DNA of 52,172 nucleotides from Acinetobacter baretiae (GCF_015627105.1 NZ_VTDM01000021.1:1-52172); one strand, 5' to 3'; positions 30,743-39,556 are shown, counted from the first letter of the stretch. Program-made: numbers and translations. Notes: generated by a model from the sequence alone, not told the origin.

Positions 30743-30849
30743 GTCCGTTGATGTCCGTACTTGTGACGTTAATTTTGATGATATTGAGCTAAATATAGCA
30801 AAAATAGAGGGCTTAGTGTGCTAAATGTCCGCACTTGTCCGTTGATGTC
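30743..30849. repeat. Repeated blocks between int and the attachment site
   Basis: GTCCGTTGATGTC is repeated exactly at 30743-30755 and 30837-30849, each next to a second shared element GTCCG(T/C)ACTTGT (30753-30764 and 30827-30838) in swapped order. Direct repeats flanking the crossover region are typical of integrase arm-type sites. Confidence 0.55.
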
Positions 30850-30933
30850 TTATAGTTCTTTATATGGGTGAGAAATAATCGCAAAGGTGCGACGCTTGGC
30901 AACTTGAGTTGCTAATTCTTGCGTAAGACTCAT
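30850..30933 (-). pseudogene. prfC: 5' fragment of prfC (release factor 3), split by prophage insertion
   Basis: The frame from ATG 30933 reads MSLTQELATQVAKRRTFAII then SHP, the start of peptide chain release factor 3, with AGGTAA upstream. In RF3 the next residues are the P-loop (DAGKTT). Here the sequence changes to YKEL and a stop. The remaining gene must be at the left prophage end, outside this window. It may be restored there by phage DNA supplying a start, as SXT/R391 elements do in the same gene, or it may be lost. Confidence 0.88.
30862..30883. other. Candidate attachment core at the right prophage junction
   Basis: The prfC reading frame is intact to about 30865 and phage-like below it, so the crossover occurred in or next to the block encoding FAIISHP. 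The core cannot be delimited without the left end. Confidence 0.55.
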
Positions 30934-31110
30934 CAATCATTACCTACTGCAAAATTGCAGTGTTCAGAAAAATATATGGGACGAATGCCCCTATTGTAAC
31001 AGATTAGGAACCGCTTTAAATGCATGCTTCTTGTCAGTTATTCTGAACTACATCGGTCTTCCTCTTGTTTATCTGATGAACAGTATAAAGTATACAAGAA
31101 ATGCTCTAAA
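30934..31110. other. Intergenic region with prfC ribosome site and promoter
   Basis: The region between ogt and the prfC fragment holds no ORF. It carries the prfC ribosome site and a short CTGCAA/TTGCAG stem (30947-30960). The native prfC promoter is presumably here and now transcribes toward the integrase's upstream region. Confidence 0.5.
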
Positions 31111-31596
31111 TCATACTTGCTCTAAGTCAAGTAAATACTTCTTGTGATCTAATCCACCTGCAAAACCTCGTAAATCTCCATTTTTACCAACAACACGATG
31201 GCAAGGCACAACAATAGATAATGGATTATGTGCAATTGCACTAGCAACTGCTCGTACTGCTTTAGGACGTGCAATACTTGCAGCTAACATACCATAAGAT
31301 GTAGTTTGTCCTGAGGGAATCTGTAACAAAGCTTGCCAAACTTGCTTTTGAAAATCTGTCCCCATTAAATATTGAATAGGGACATCAAAACTCTCTCTTT
31401 CCTGATTAAAATATTGATTTAATTCAGATTGTGCTTGTAGTAAAATTTCATGAGTATCATGAAATTTATACTGTTTAGAAGCATATGGTGTTTTATGGTC
31501 ATCATGCCAACATATAGCCACAAGAGCATTATGATGAGCAATCAAGCGTAACTGTCCAACAGGGCTAGACATTTTCGTTTCAAATAAATCAAACAT
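31111..31596 (-). CDS. ogt: Methylated-DNA-protein-cysteine methyltransferase
   Basis: A 161-aa suicide DNA repair protein that transfers alkyl groups from O6-alkylguanine to its own cysteine. The active site PCHRVVGKNG is intact near residue 130, preceded by the helix-turn-helix segment IPSGQTTSYGMLAASI. There is no N-terminal Ada domain, so it is the Ogt type. It is transcribed toward prfC. Confidence 0.93.
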   Translation of the reverse strand: MFDLFETKMSSPVGQLRLIAHHNALVAICWHDDHKTPYASKQYKFHDTHEILLQAQSELNQYFNQERESFDVPIQYLMGTDFQKQVWQALLQIPSGQTTSYGMLAASIARPKAVRAVASAIAHNPLSIVVPCHRVVGKNGDLRGFAGGLDHKKYLLDLEQV

Positions 31597-31625
31597 TGGT
31601 AGATGATTTCTCCCATAAAAGATAA

Positions 31626-31652
31626 GGCAAGTATGTCATACGCATACTTGCC
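31626..31652 (-). terminator. Stem-loop after copB
   Basis: A 10-bp stem GGCAAGTATG/CATACTTGCC (31626-31635 and 31643-31652) follows the copB stop; TTATCTTTT follows on the minus strand. Probably the terminator of the copper operon. Confidence 0.65.
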
Positions 31653-31659
31653 GATCTTA

Positions 31660-32448
31660 TTAAAATTTCAGCAACAGTCCAAAGCCTGCGTATATCGCAT
31701 GGTCTGCTTGATCTTCGTGTGCATCCTTCGTATTTTTAAATGCTGTTTTATAGTGGTAAGCCACATCAATAAAAGGCATAACCATTTTATTGATTTCATA
31801 GCGAAGTTTTAAACCACTTTCCATATTGCTTAAACCTGTTTTACTCCCAAATTGAGCCTGATCTTGCATAACCCAAGTCGTTTCCAAATATGGCTGTATA
31901 ATCAATTTTTGAGTCAATAAAAAATCACGATTTGTGTCTAATTGTACGGCAAGATAACCATGCTGTCCTGCATAAAAATAAGCATTGGTTTCAAAAAAAT
32001 AGGGCGCCAAACCATGTATACCAACCACAGTATCTAAACGTTTCCGATCTTGTGGCCGGTTATCATCTTGTCGATAACGTAGACCCATTTGTGCATCCCA
32101 AAATGTAGCAACATTTCGGCTATATAGTGTCGTAACATCAAAGGTATTGCGTTCAGATTGTTCTTTTTCTTGTTCTGCCAAAACAAAGAGTTTATTGTCA
32201 TCATTGCCAATCCAACCCTCAAATTCAGTAGACCATGTTGTTTGTCCATGATCTGCCCAAAGCCATGTATTTGCTAAAGATCCTGCCATAAAAATGTCCT
32301 GACCATGTTCATGCGACATGTTAGGGGTAGGCATTGTGATGATTTGATGATTCTGATGACTCATGTCCATCATATTGTTCATAGATGCCATCAAAGTTGT
32401 TCCATACATGGCGAGAGTTAAAGCACATATTCTCTTAATGATGTACAT
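31660..32448 (-). CDS. copB: Copper resistance protein CopB (outer membrane)
   Basis: A 262-aa outer membrane beta-barrel protein with an N-terminal signal (MYIIKRICALTLAMYGTTLMAS). A Met/His segment (MNNMMDMSHQNHQ, MPTPNMSHEHGQD) follows, and the barrel ends in the aromatic GFGLLLKF. I start at ATG 32448 behind AAGGAG; it overlaps the copA stop by 14 bases, so the two genes are coupled. With CopA it limits copper damage in the periplasm. Confidence 0.92.
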   Translation of the reverse strand: MYIIKRICALTLAMYGTTLMASMNNMMDMSHQNHQIITMPTPNMSHEHGQDIFMAGSLANTWLWADHGQTTWSTEFEGWIGNDDNKLFVLAEQEKEQSERNTFDVTTLYSRNVATFWDAQMGLRYRQDDNRPQDRKRLDTVVGIHGLAPYFFETNAYFYAGQHGYLAVQLDTNRDFLLTQKLIIQPYLETTWVMQDQAQFGSKTGLSNMESGLKLRYEINKMVMPFIDVAYHYKTAFKNTKDAHEDQADHAIYAGFGLLLKF

Positions 32449-34327
32449 GAGATGCTCCTTGGTTTGGCATTTGAGGAGCCGTATTGCGCTGATTTTCAAT
32501 ACGCGTATCATCTATGGTCGAATTCTCGCCCACTTTAGCCACAGTTAAAGTATTCATCATGCCAGCATTCATATGATACAACAAATGACAATGTAGAGCC
32601 CAGTCGCCAAGCTCATCGGCTGTCAGTAACACACTGACTGTTTTTCCGGGTGGGACAATCACGGTATGTTTTGACGGCATATATTCAGGAGATTGACCAT
32701 TATCAAGCTGTACAAACATTCCATGTAAATGCATTGGATGTGCCATCATACTTTCATTCACAAAAGTTAGTTTCACACGCTCACCATAGTGAACCTTTAA
32801 AGGGGTTGCTTGTGAATATTTTTTCCCATTAATGGTCCAAATATAACGTTCCATATTACCGCCTAACACCATAACAATCTCTTGGCTTGCAGGGCGAGTA
32901 TCTTTTTGCGGTATTAATGATTGTAAGTCACTATATTGCAACATTTTTTCACCCCGAGGAGTGCTTGCATTTCCCCAGCCTTCAACAGTTTTTTTTGATG
33001 AAACTGTTTGATGATCTAATCCTAGCTGTGTTGCATCATGATTCATTGGCATGTCGTGTTGCATTCCATCATGATTCATTGGCATGTCATGTGGCATTCC
33101 CTCATGATTCATTGGCATGTCGTGTTGCATCCCCTCATGATTCATTGGCATGTCGTGTGGCATTTCGTGATTCATCGGCATGCCATGTTGCATCCCCTCG
33201 TGATTCATCGGCATATCGTGTGGCATGTCGTGATTCATCGACATGTCGTGTTGCATTCCCATGTCAGACATACTTAACAAAGCACGCGGTCGATGTTGCG
33301 GAATTTTCCACGCTATAGCAGAGACGCCTTGTCGCTTTAACTCACCTAAAGCAAAACCACTGCGATCTATGGATTCTGCTTGAATTTGGTAATGATCTTG
33401 TGTGGGCTCCACGATCACATCATAAGTTTCACCTGCACCAAATCTAAATTCATCGACAGTCACAGGTTTTACTGCTTGACCATCTGCACTCACAACAGTT
33501 AATTTTAAATGTGGAATACGAACATCAAAAAAAGACATCGCTGACGCATTAATAAAACGTAAGCGTATTTTTTCACCTGACTTAAATATGTTTGTCCAAG
33601 GCTGTGTAGGTGTAAACCCATTCATTAAGAAAGTGTAACCTGTTACATCACTCAAATCTGTGTTGAGCATACGCATCTGAGCCCACATTTTTCGATCTTG
33701 CCATGTTTTGGAAAGACCCTCATTTTTTAATTGTTGAACAACATCAAATAGCGTTTGTCTTTGGTTTTGGTAAAAATCTGCTGATTTTTTTAGATTATCC
33801 ATAATACGCTGACTCGACTGCGTATGAAAATCTGACAATAGAATCACATGATCTTGCTGTACTTTTTCAGTTTCAGCGGCTATTTGATTGGGTTTGGGAT
33901 AAACAATAAAGGCACCATATACACCATCTTGTTCTTGACCTTTACTGTGTGCATGATACCAATACGTACCACTTTGACGAACTTTAAAACGATAGACAAA
34001 ATCACCTTGTGGTGCAATTCCTTTAAATCCGCCTAAGCCTGGCACACCATCCATCACATTTGGTAATAATAGGCCATGCCAGTGTAATGAAGTGGGCTGA
34101 TTTTTAAGTGCATTATGCACATATATAACTGCCTCATCCCCTTCTTCAAAAGTTAAGGTTGGTGCAGGAAGCTGTTCATTGACGACTATTTTTTTTACAG
34201 TTTTACCCGTAATATTTACACTTTTCTCAGAGATAGAGAGATGATATTCACGCACTTGCGCTTGAATGAGTGGTGTAAAACACACACACAATAAAATAAT
34301 ACTATAACGTATCCATTGATTAGACAT
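32435..34327 (-). CDS. copA: Multicopper oxidase CopA (copper resistance)
   Basis: A 630-aa periplasmic oxidase that probably oxidises Cu(I). All four copper motifs are present: HWHG (about 82-85), WYHAHS (123-128), HPMHLHG (about 530) and HCHLLYHMNAGM (about 579). Between about 356 and 432 is a Met/His-rich tandem repeat of units like MPMNHEGMQHD that should bind copper. The signal is a plain Sec type (IILLCVCFTPLIQAQ) without a twin-arginine pair, unlike most CopA/PcoA, which use Tat. It heads the copA-copB unit. Confidence 0.95.
   Translation of the reverse strand: MSNQWIRYSIILLCVCFTPLIQAQVREYHLSISEKSVNITGKTVKKIVVNEQLPAPTLTFEEGDEAVIYVHNALKNQPTSLHWHGLLLPNVMDGVPGLGGFKGIAPQGDFVYRFKVRQSGTYWYHAHSKGQEQDGVYGAFIVYPKPNQIAAETEKVQQDHVILLSDFHTQSSQRIMDNLKKSADFYQNQRQTLFDVVQQLKNEGLSKTWQDRKMWAQMRMLNTDLSDVTGYTFLMNGFTPTQPWTNIFKSGEKIRLRFINASAMSFFDVRIPHLKLTVVSADGQAVKPVTVDEFRFGAGETYDVIVEPTQDHYQIQAESIDRSGFALGELKRQGVSAIAWKIPQHRPRALLSMSDMGMQHDMSMNHDMPHDMPMNHEGMQHGMPMNHEMPHDMPMNHEGMQHDMPMNHEGMPHDMPMNHDGMQHDMPMNHDATQLGLDHQTVSSKKTVEGWGNASTPRGEKMLQYSDLQSLIPQKDTRPASQEIVMVLGGNMERYIWTINGKKYSQATPLKVHYGERVKLTFVNESMMAHPMHLHGMFVQLDNGQSPEYMPSKHTVIVPPGKTVSVLLTADELGDWALHCHLLYHMNAGMMNTLTVAKVGENSTIDDTRIENQRNTAPQMPNQGASHVHH
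33030..33260. repeat. Tandem repeat encoding the CopA Met/His region
   Basis: About seven imperfect units of 30-33 bp, built around the reverse complement of ATGCCAATGAATCATGA, encode MPMNHxxMxHD-type copper-binding units. In-frame gain or loss of units would change the number of copper sites, so this locus is probably variable between strains. Confidence 0.8.
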
Positions 34328-34372
34328 TTGCTCACCTTTATCTTAATTCATAAAAAAATATATAGATAAATG

Positions 34373-34780
34373 TTAGCTTTTAGGTGGTCTAATAATTCGT
34401 GTCCAATAGCCTGAATGAATTTGGGTTTGATCGTAAGTTTGAATGATTGTGTCTTGAGATGTATCTGGGATGCTGAGTTTAAAATCATGCGTCAATGCAG
34501 AGATAAAATTAATATTTTGGCAATGCAAAGTTTGACAGTCTAAACAGCCCGATGGATGTGATGAAACGTTGCTGTGTTTCAAGTTCTCAACAGAAACACA
34601 ATCCGTCATATCCATCATATGCTGTGATGATGCATGATGATGCACTGTACAAGGTGATGGCTGTTTCGAAGACATGGCTTCGTGCATCATAAATGTTGAT
34701 GCATTGGCCACAGTGGTCACGCCTATCGCAGCTGCGATGACTAGACGAAACACCATAGTTACAATACGCATCATCTTCAT
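34373..34780 (-). CDS. Small secreted Met/His/Cys-rich copper-locus protein
   Basis: A 135-aa protein with a signal peptide (VFRLVIAAAIGVTTVANAS) and metal-binding residues: CTVHHHASSQHMMDMTDC and the cluster CLDCQTLHC. It ends in RIIRPPKS, resembling DUF2946/CopL-type proteins found next to copAB. It probably binds copper in the periplasm. It lies 45 bases upstream of copA, in the same direction. Confidence 0.7.
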   Translation of the reverse strand: MKMMRIVTMVFRLVIAAAIGVTTVANASTFMMHEAMSSKQPSPCTVHHHASSQHMMDMTDCVSVENLKHSNVSSHPSGCLDCQTLHCQNINFISALTHDFKLSIPDTSQDTIIQTYDQTQIHSGYWTRIIRPPKS

Positions 34781-34843
34781 GAATTTGCATTACTCATCTA
34801 TTAAAAATATTACTGTCTGATTATACAGTGCTTATGTTTAATC

Positions 34844-35515
34844 TTAAACCTGTGCGAGTTCTGCACGCATTTGATCAATCACTGTTTTATAATCAGGTTG
34901 ATTAAAAATAGCAGAACCTGCCACAAACATATCTGCACCTGCTTGTGCAATGGCCTTAATGTTTGCAGGGCCTACACCGCCATCAACTTCTAAACGAATA
35001 TCTCGTCCACTGGCATCAATAATTTGACGAGCTTGACGTAGCTTTTCCAAAGTCATTGGAATAAATTTTTGCCCACCAAAACCAGGATTGACACTCATCA
35101 ATAAAATTTGATCGACCTTATCTAAGACATAGTCTAAATAATGTAAGGGTGTAGCGGGATTAAACACTAAACCTGCTTTTGCTCCACCTGATTGAATCAA
35201 CTGCAATGAACGGTCAATATGTTCACTGGCTTCGGGGTGAAAGGTAATAATGTCTGCACCTGCCTCGAGAAAGTCACCAATCATGCGATCGACAGGCGAC
35301 ACCATTAAATGTACATCTATAGGTGCTTTAATACCATAATTTTTTAATGCTCGACAAACGCCTGCACCAAAAGTTAGATTAGGTACATAATGATTGTCCA
35401 TTACGTCAAAGTGAACCACATCTGCGCCCGCCTCAAGTACACGTTCAACATCTTCACCTAAACGCGCAAAGTCAGCTGATAAAATAGAGGGTGCAATTAA
35501 ATATGGCTTAGACAT
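34844..35515 (-). CDS. rpe: Ribulose-phosphate 3-epimerase
   Basis: A 223-aa TIM-barrel enzyme of the pentose phosphate pathway interconverting ribulose 5-phosphate and xylulose 5-phosphate. Motifs: [31 protein letters not shown] (catalytic Asp), [16 protein letters not shown] and LEVDGGV (second Asp). The start at 35515 is used because this gives the family N-terminus [10 protein letters not shown]. Confidence 0.95.
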   Translation of the reverse strand: MSKPYLIAPSILSADFARLGEDVERVLEAGADVVHFDVMDNHYVPNLTFGAGVCRALKNYGIKAPIDVHLMVSPVDRMIGDFLEAGADIITFHPEASEHIDRSLQLIQSGGAKAGLVFNPATPLHYLDYVLDKVDQILLMSVNPGFGGQKFIPMTLEKLRQARQIIDASGRDIRLEVDGGVGPANIKAIAQAGADMFVAGSAIFNQPDYKTVIDQMRAELAQV

Positions 35516-35668
35516 AAAAAGACCTAACAAATATGCTTAAAAGAAGCTCTATAATAACAAAATCTTGGCAATTAAAATTTAATTTACCCAACTTTATTTC
35601 AAATCATTCAAATCAAAAATAAAAATGACCATTAAAAATTATCTAACATAATTCTTTCTTTATACATT

Positions 35669-35768
35669 AGACCTCTTGCGAAATAGCAATTTCAGTGATT
35701 ACTTTCTTTCGAAATGTTTTATAAATCATAGATTTCGATTGATTATTTTTGACTTTCGCAAGAAGTCT
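35669..35768. mobile_element. MITE-like inverted-repeat element (100 bp)
   Basis: AGACCTCTTGCGAAA (35669-35683) and the inverse of AGACTTCTTGCGAAA (35754-35768) match at 14 of 15 positions and bound an exact 100-bp, AT-rich, non-coding unit. A nearly complete inner palindrome (around 35706-35740, TTTCGAAAT/GATTTCGA) would help it fold. The form is that of a non-autonomous transposon or the relic of an IS. The target duplication is not clear. Confidence 0.6.
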
Positions 35769-36036
35769 ACTTTTGGTTTTAAACCAATATGATGCGTCAT
35801 GGATTTATATCTGTACTCAAAATATTTTGCCATGGGTTGTTATATACAGCCGTAATATCTAGATTAAACATGATTATTTACTCATCATGTAATTAGACGA
35901 CTGACCTCAAACACCGATAATTTAGTCCTATGTACCGATTTACTATTTTAAGTGAAACTGTATTGAATTTAGATGTGATGATCATGAGAAGATAAACATT
36001 TTTGTACATCATTCGTGCAATTTTTTTCTTTGCAAT

Positions 36037-36068
36037 AAAATTGCTCAACATACATATATGTTGAGCAA
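36037..36068 (-). terminator. Terminator of the alpha/beta hydrolase gene
   Basis: A 12-bp perfect stem TTGCTCAACATA/TATGTTGAGCAA (36041-36052 and 36057-36068) with a 4-base loop and TTTT on the minus strand, about 40 bases after the gene. Confidence 0.75.
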
Positions 36069-36109
36069 TACAAAATTATTACTATGCTTTTAGTAGCTAA
36101 AAGAATGAT

Positions 36110-36931
36110 TTAGTCTTTAAAGAAATTGATCAGATCTTGTGCAACACGTGCTTTTTGTGTTTCTAAAACACCATGTGGCTCACCTTCATACTCAATCACG
36201 TGTGCATGTGGTAAAGCATTTTTTACTGCGTGTGCAGTTACAGCAATTGGAACTGTTTTATCTTGAGTCCCATGAATAACCAATGTTGGAACATCAAATG
36301 CACTTAAATCGGGTCTAAAATCAGTGTAAGCAAATGCACGCACACAATCGATGGTTGATTTTAAACTCGCTTGTGAGGCAACTTGCACATTCCAAGCCAA
36401 AAATTCAGGACTTACATCTTGGCTCAATGTACCCACGCCATAAAAGTCTTTAAAGAATTCAGTAAAAAAGTGATAACGATCATCTAAGATACCATCAATC
36501 ATTCCTTCAAAAACGCTACCGTCTACTCCATCAACATGATCATCTGTTTTGGCTAAAAAAGGGACAACCGATGAAATAAGAGCCACTTTTTTAATGTATT
36601 GGCTGTGATGACGGCTTAAATAACGTGCAACCTCGCCACCCCCCATCGAAAAACCAACAATGGATACATCTTTTAATTGTTTATCTTCAATTACATTTTT
36701 CAAATCATCAGCAAGCGTATCATAATCATATCCTTGCCATGGTTGATCAGAACGGCCAAAGCCACGGCGGTCATAGCTAATGACACGATAACCTGATTCT
36801 ACTAATTTTAGTGAAATCCAATCCCATGAATCTGCTGACAGAGGCCAACCGTGTAATAAAATTACAGGTTCGCCTTCTCCCCAATCTTTAACATATAGTG
36901 CGGTATTATCATTTGTATGAATTACAGTCAT
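36110..36931 (-). CDS. Alpha/beta hydrolase, chloroperoxidase/arylesterase-like
   Basis: A 273-aa enzyme of the non-heme chloroperoxidase-like esterase family. The oxyanion region is LLHGWPLSADSW, the nucleophile elbow GFSMGGGEVARY (Ser about 95), the acid in IHGTQDKTVP and the base in EPHGVL. Such enzymes hydrolyse esters and can form peracids; the natural substrate is unknown. It stands alone, between its terminator and an intergenic region. Confidence 0.88.
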   Translation of the reverse strand: MTVIHTNDNTALYVKDWGEGEPVILLHGWPLSADSWDWISLKLVESGYRVISYDRRGFGRSDQPWQGYDYDTLADDLKNVIEDKQLKDVSIVGFSMGGGEVARYLSRHHSQYIKKVALISSVVPFLAKTDDHVDGVDGSVFEGMIDGILDDRYHFFTEFFKDFYGVGTLSQDVSPEFLAWNVQVASQASLKSTIDCVRAFAYTDFRPDLSAFDVPTLVIHGTQDKTVPIAVTAHAVKNALPHAHVIEYEGEPHGVLETQKARVAQDLINFFKD

Positions 36932-37091
36932 TTTTTAACGCCTATTAACATGATTCGGTAACAACCACACTAGATTATTTTTTATGCAAATAATGCTAAC
37001 ATTATGTATAAAAATGTAAATTCTTACATGCTTAAATCAACAATTTGTTAAAGCATGTCATGTACGGTTTGCACACATTTAGGCATGTTTT

Positions 37092-37123
37092 TTTTGAATC
37101 ACACTGCCATGTGTGATTCAAAA
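37092..37123. terminator. Perfect stem-loop between hydrolase genes
   Basis: A 13-bp perfect stem TTTTGAATCACAC/GTGTGATTCAAAA (37092-37104 and 37111-37123, loop TGCCAT), about 40 bases after the S-formylglutathione hydrolase stop. Its A/T ends allow it to act as a terminator in that direction, although the U tract is short. Confidence 0.6.
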
Positions 37124-37161
37124 GATTAATTTTTATAAAAAAAACATATTTCCAGAAGAAG

Positions 37162-38001
37162 TTAAGCATTAAAGGACTGTAGATGAAAGCGTAAATGATC
37201 TGCAATAAAACTTTGTATAAAATAATAGCCATGATCATAGCCTGCATGCTCTCTTAACAACAAATTTTGCCCTACATGTTGGCATGCTTGCTTGAGTTGA
37301 TTTGGCTGAAGTTGATCATAAAATTGATCATTTTTACCTTGATCAATCAACACTTCATGAAATAAAGCACCTTTTGCATGGATCAATGCCACAGCATCAT
37401 GATGTACCCAGTGATTTGTATCGTCACCTAAATAGGCTTTAAATGCTTTTTTCCCCCAAGCACATTGGGTAGGAGCACAAATAGGAGCAAAAGCAGAAAC
37501 AGTTTTAAATTTATCGGGATATTTCCAAGCCAAAGTTAATGCACCATGCCCACCCATGCTATGCCCCATAATGCCAATGTTTTGATGATGAATTGGAAAA
37601 TGCTCAAGCACATAATCATATAATTCATGAACAATATAATCTTCCATCTGAAAATTATCACACCAAGGGGTTTGAGTGGCATTCAGATAAAAACCCGCAC
37701 CTTGACCTAAATCCCAATCTTGATCATCTGCCACGCCTTCTCCTCGTGGCGAAGTATCTGGCGCAATTAAAATAATGCCCAATGTAGATGCAATTTTTTG
37801 TGCATGTGCTTTAATGGCAAATGTTTCTTCATTACAGGTCAGCCCAGCTAAAAAAAACAATGCGCTACATTGTTGACCTTGCAAGGCTTTTGGCGGCAAA
37901 TATATTGAAAACTTTGCTTCACTTTTCAAGCGATTGGATGAACATGTATACGTACGCTGCTCTCCATCAAAACACATATTTGACTGTATTTTTTTTATCA
38001 T
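37162..38001 (-). CDS. fghA: S-formylglutathione hydrolase
   Basis: A 279-aa esterase D-type enzyme that completes glutathione-dependent formaldehyde oxidation, giving formate and glutathione. Motifs: LAGLTCNEETFAIKAHAQ, DTSPRGEGVADDQDWDLGQGAGFYLNAT, the nucleophile GHSMGGHGAL (Ser about 147) and the His in AGYDHGYYFI. The usual partner, S-(hydroxymethyl)glutathione dehydrogenase, is not in the window. Confidence 0.93.
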   Translation of the reverse strand: MIKKIQSNMCFDGEQRTYTCSSNRLKSEAKFSIYLPPKALQGQQCSALFFLAGLTCNEETFAIKAHAQKIASTLGIILIAPDTSPRGEGVADDQDWDLGQGAGFYLNATQTPWCDNFQMEDYIVHELYDYVLEHFPIHHQNIGIMGHSMGGHGALTLAWKYPDKFKTVSAFAPICAPTQCAWGKKAFKAYLGDDTNHWVHHDAVALIHAKGALFHEVLIDQGKNDQFYDQLQPNQLKQACQHVGQNLLLREHAGYDHGYYFIQSFIADHLRFHLQSFNA

Positions 38002-38024
38002 TTCTATGTCTCCTTTGCCTATGC

Positions 38025-39467
38025 CTAAGGTTGGCTCATTTGTATCGGTTCAATATGATTGATTGGTATGGCAGGATTATTACTTGGAAATAAATGTTTT
38101 TCTAATTGTGGTAACATAATTTCCATATTTTTACCCAAAGACCACTGTGGTTCAGAAGGTTCGAAATCTTGTGCTTTTTCCCATTTAGATACAGTGGCTT
38201 GTGCATCTAAAAATGCATCATGTAATGATGTTTTTTCTCGCATTGCTTGATCAAAAAACGCACGGCCAAAATAGGTGTAATCAGCTTGACTGTTACAGCC
38301 AAAAGACGAGCGATCTGCTGCTGATGCAGTAATCACAAGGGTATTGTCCGATTGTAACGCAGGGATAAAACTCCCCGAGTAACATGAAGAAATCACAATC
38401 ACACGCCACTTAATACCTGCTTGGTCTAAGGCACTACGTAACCAGCGTGGATCTATTTGTTTTAAATCAATCGGTGCATTTTCAAGTTCAAACTGATCGG
38501 CTAAACCATGAGACGTCATGTATAAAAAAAGTACATCTGTATCTCTATTCATTTGTTGGCCAATACGATTGAGTGCCAATTGAATGCTTGTTTGAGAGGC
38601 TATTGGTAATGTTGTGCCTGTATCTGGGTCATTTACAAGTTGAATAGAACGCCCAAGCGTACCAAAACGAGTATCAAATTGCGCTTTAATACGTTGTACT
38701 TCTGAACTAAAAACCGAGTCATAACTGTCGCCAGCAACGCCTAAAAAATACCAATGAGTTTGAGCAAAATCTCCCAATTGTACTTGATCTAATGCTTTTC
38801 TCAGTAGATTACCTTGTGCATACAGAACATCTTCACTAATACTTGGCGCAACATCATCTACTTTCCAAATGGGCTGTTCTTTTACAGTCATTTGCCAAAC
38901 CACTAGCGTGCAGACTGTCGCAAACATAATCAGCCCTCTTTCCCACCACGGCCATTTTAATTCACGTGCAAATACCCAAATAACCGCAATACTTTGCCAA
39001 ACAAACAAGATCATAAAAAAATTAGGCAGGAAGTTATAAACAGCATCAGGCAAAAAGTTCAGTAAATTATTATCACCGAGGTACTGTAAAAGACATTGTA
39101 CAAGTAATATATTGCTATCTAAGACCAGCCATAAAAGTGCAGGTACAAGCATAAGACGGGTATTATTCATGCGTTGCGACAAGAAAATACCAACAATTAA
39201 GGCAATAAATGGCCACAAGGCATAACTAATTAAGCCTTGTGGATTTAATGCACCGACCTGACCTGCAACCATCCAGCTATACAATGTGTTTACACCACTT
39301 GCAACGACTCCCCAAAATAAAAATTGGAAGATCGATGGATGTACAATTTGCAAAGACTTTCTTGAACCTAAAAATAACCAAAGCCCTGCTGTTTGGTTAC
39401 TTTTTAAGTCATGCCAGAAATTTATAGAAGGTTTTAGATCAATCATTGTGCGAGTCCGCAACCACAT
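38025..39467 (-). CDS. Membrane-anchored C13 (legumain-like) peptidase
   Basis: A 480-aa protein. Residues about 50-215 contain five or six membrane helices. The C-terminal periplasmic half is a caspase-fold C13 peptidase with the catalytic His in YMTSHGLADQ (about 320) and Cys in VISSCYSGSF (about 362), preceded by typical VVI strands. Both residues are present, so it may be active with Asn/Asp specificity. No substrate is known. A start seven codons later (MIDLKPSINFW) is equally possible; neither has a good ribosome site. Confidence 0.83.
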   Translation of the reverse strand: MWLRTRTMIDLKPSINFWHDLKSNQTAGLWLFLGSRKSLQIVHPSIFQFLFWGVVASGVNTLYSWMVAGQVGALNPQGLISYALWPFIALIVGIFLSQRMNNTRLMLVPALLWLVLDSNILLVQCLLQYLGDNNLLNFLPDAVYNFLPNFFMILFVWQSIAVIWVFARELKWPWWERGLIMFATVCTLVVWQMTVKEQPIWKVDDVAPSISEDVLYAQGNLLRKALDQVQLGDFAQTHWYFLGVAGDSYDSVFSSEVQRIKAQFDTRFGTLGRSIQLVNDPDTGTTLPIASQTSIQLALNRIGQQMNRDTDVLFLYMTSHGLADQFELENAPIDLKQIDPRWLRSALDQAGIKWRVIVISSCYSGSFIPALQSDNTLVITASAADRSSFGCNSQADYTYFGRAFFDQAMREKTSLHDAFLDAQATVSKWEKAQDFEPSEPQWSLGKNMEIMLPQLEKHLFPSNNPAIPINHIEPIQMSQP

Positions 39468-39556
39468 GGTTTATTTGAGTAATGTATGCTCGCTTTATAC
39501 CTTAGCAACACACTCACATGCAGTTGCAAAAGATTCCTTATTACGCCAAGCCCTAA

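Larger units (their letters stand above)
1..30864. mobile_element. Prophage (siphovirus-like), right part, integrated in prfC
   Basis: A continuous block of phage genes runs from tail genes at the left edge to a tyrosine integrase at 29411-30649. The right border is set by the interrupted 5' end of prfC: the reading frame agrees with release factor 3 down to the HP before the P-loop (about 30865) and is foreign beyond it. The left border, the rest of prfC, the tail tip genes and the lysis genes must lie outside the window. Head genes are HK97-type and tail genes lambda-type. No obviously broken phage gene is seen, so the element may be functional, but that cannot be judged without the left end. 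Confidence 0.93.
35516..36109. other. Gene-free region containing a MITE-like element
   Basis: About 590 bases of very AT-rich DNA without a credible ORF. It holds the 100-bp inverted-repeat element at 35669-35768 and, at its right side, a terminator for the alpha/beta hydrolase gene. I see nothing else. Confidence 0.6.

Noticed and set aside
32887..33318. Plus-strand repetitive frames over the copA repeats.
   Set aside because: They arise from the repeat periodicity of copA in antisense; composition is not protein-like and copA is clearly real.
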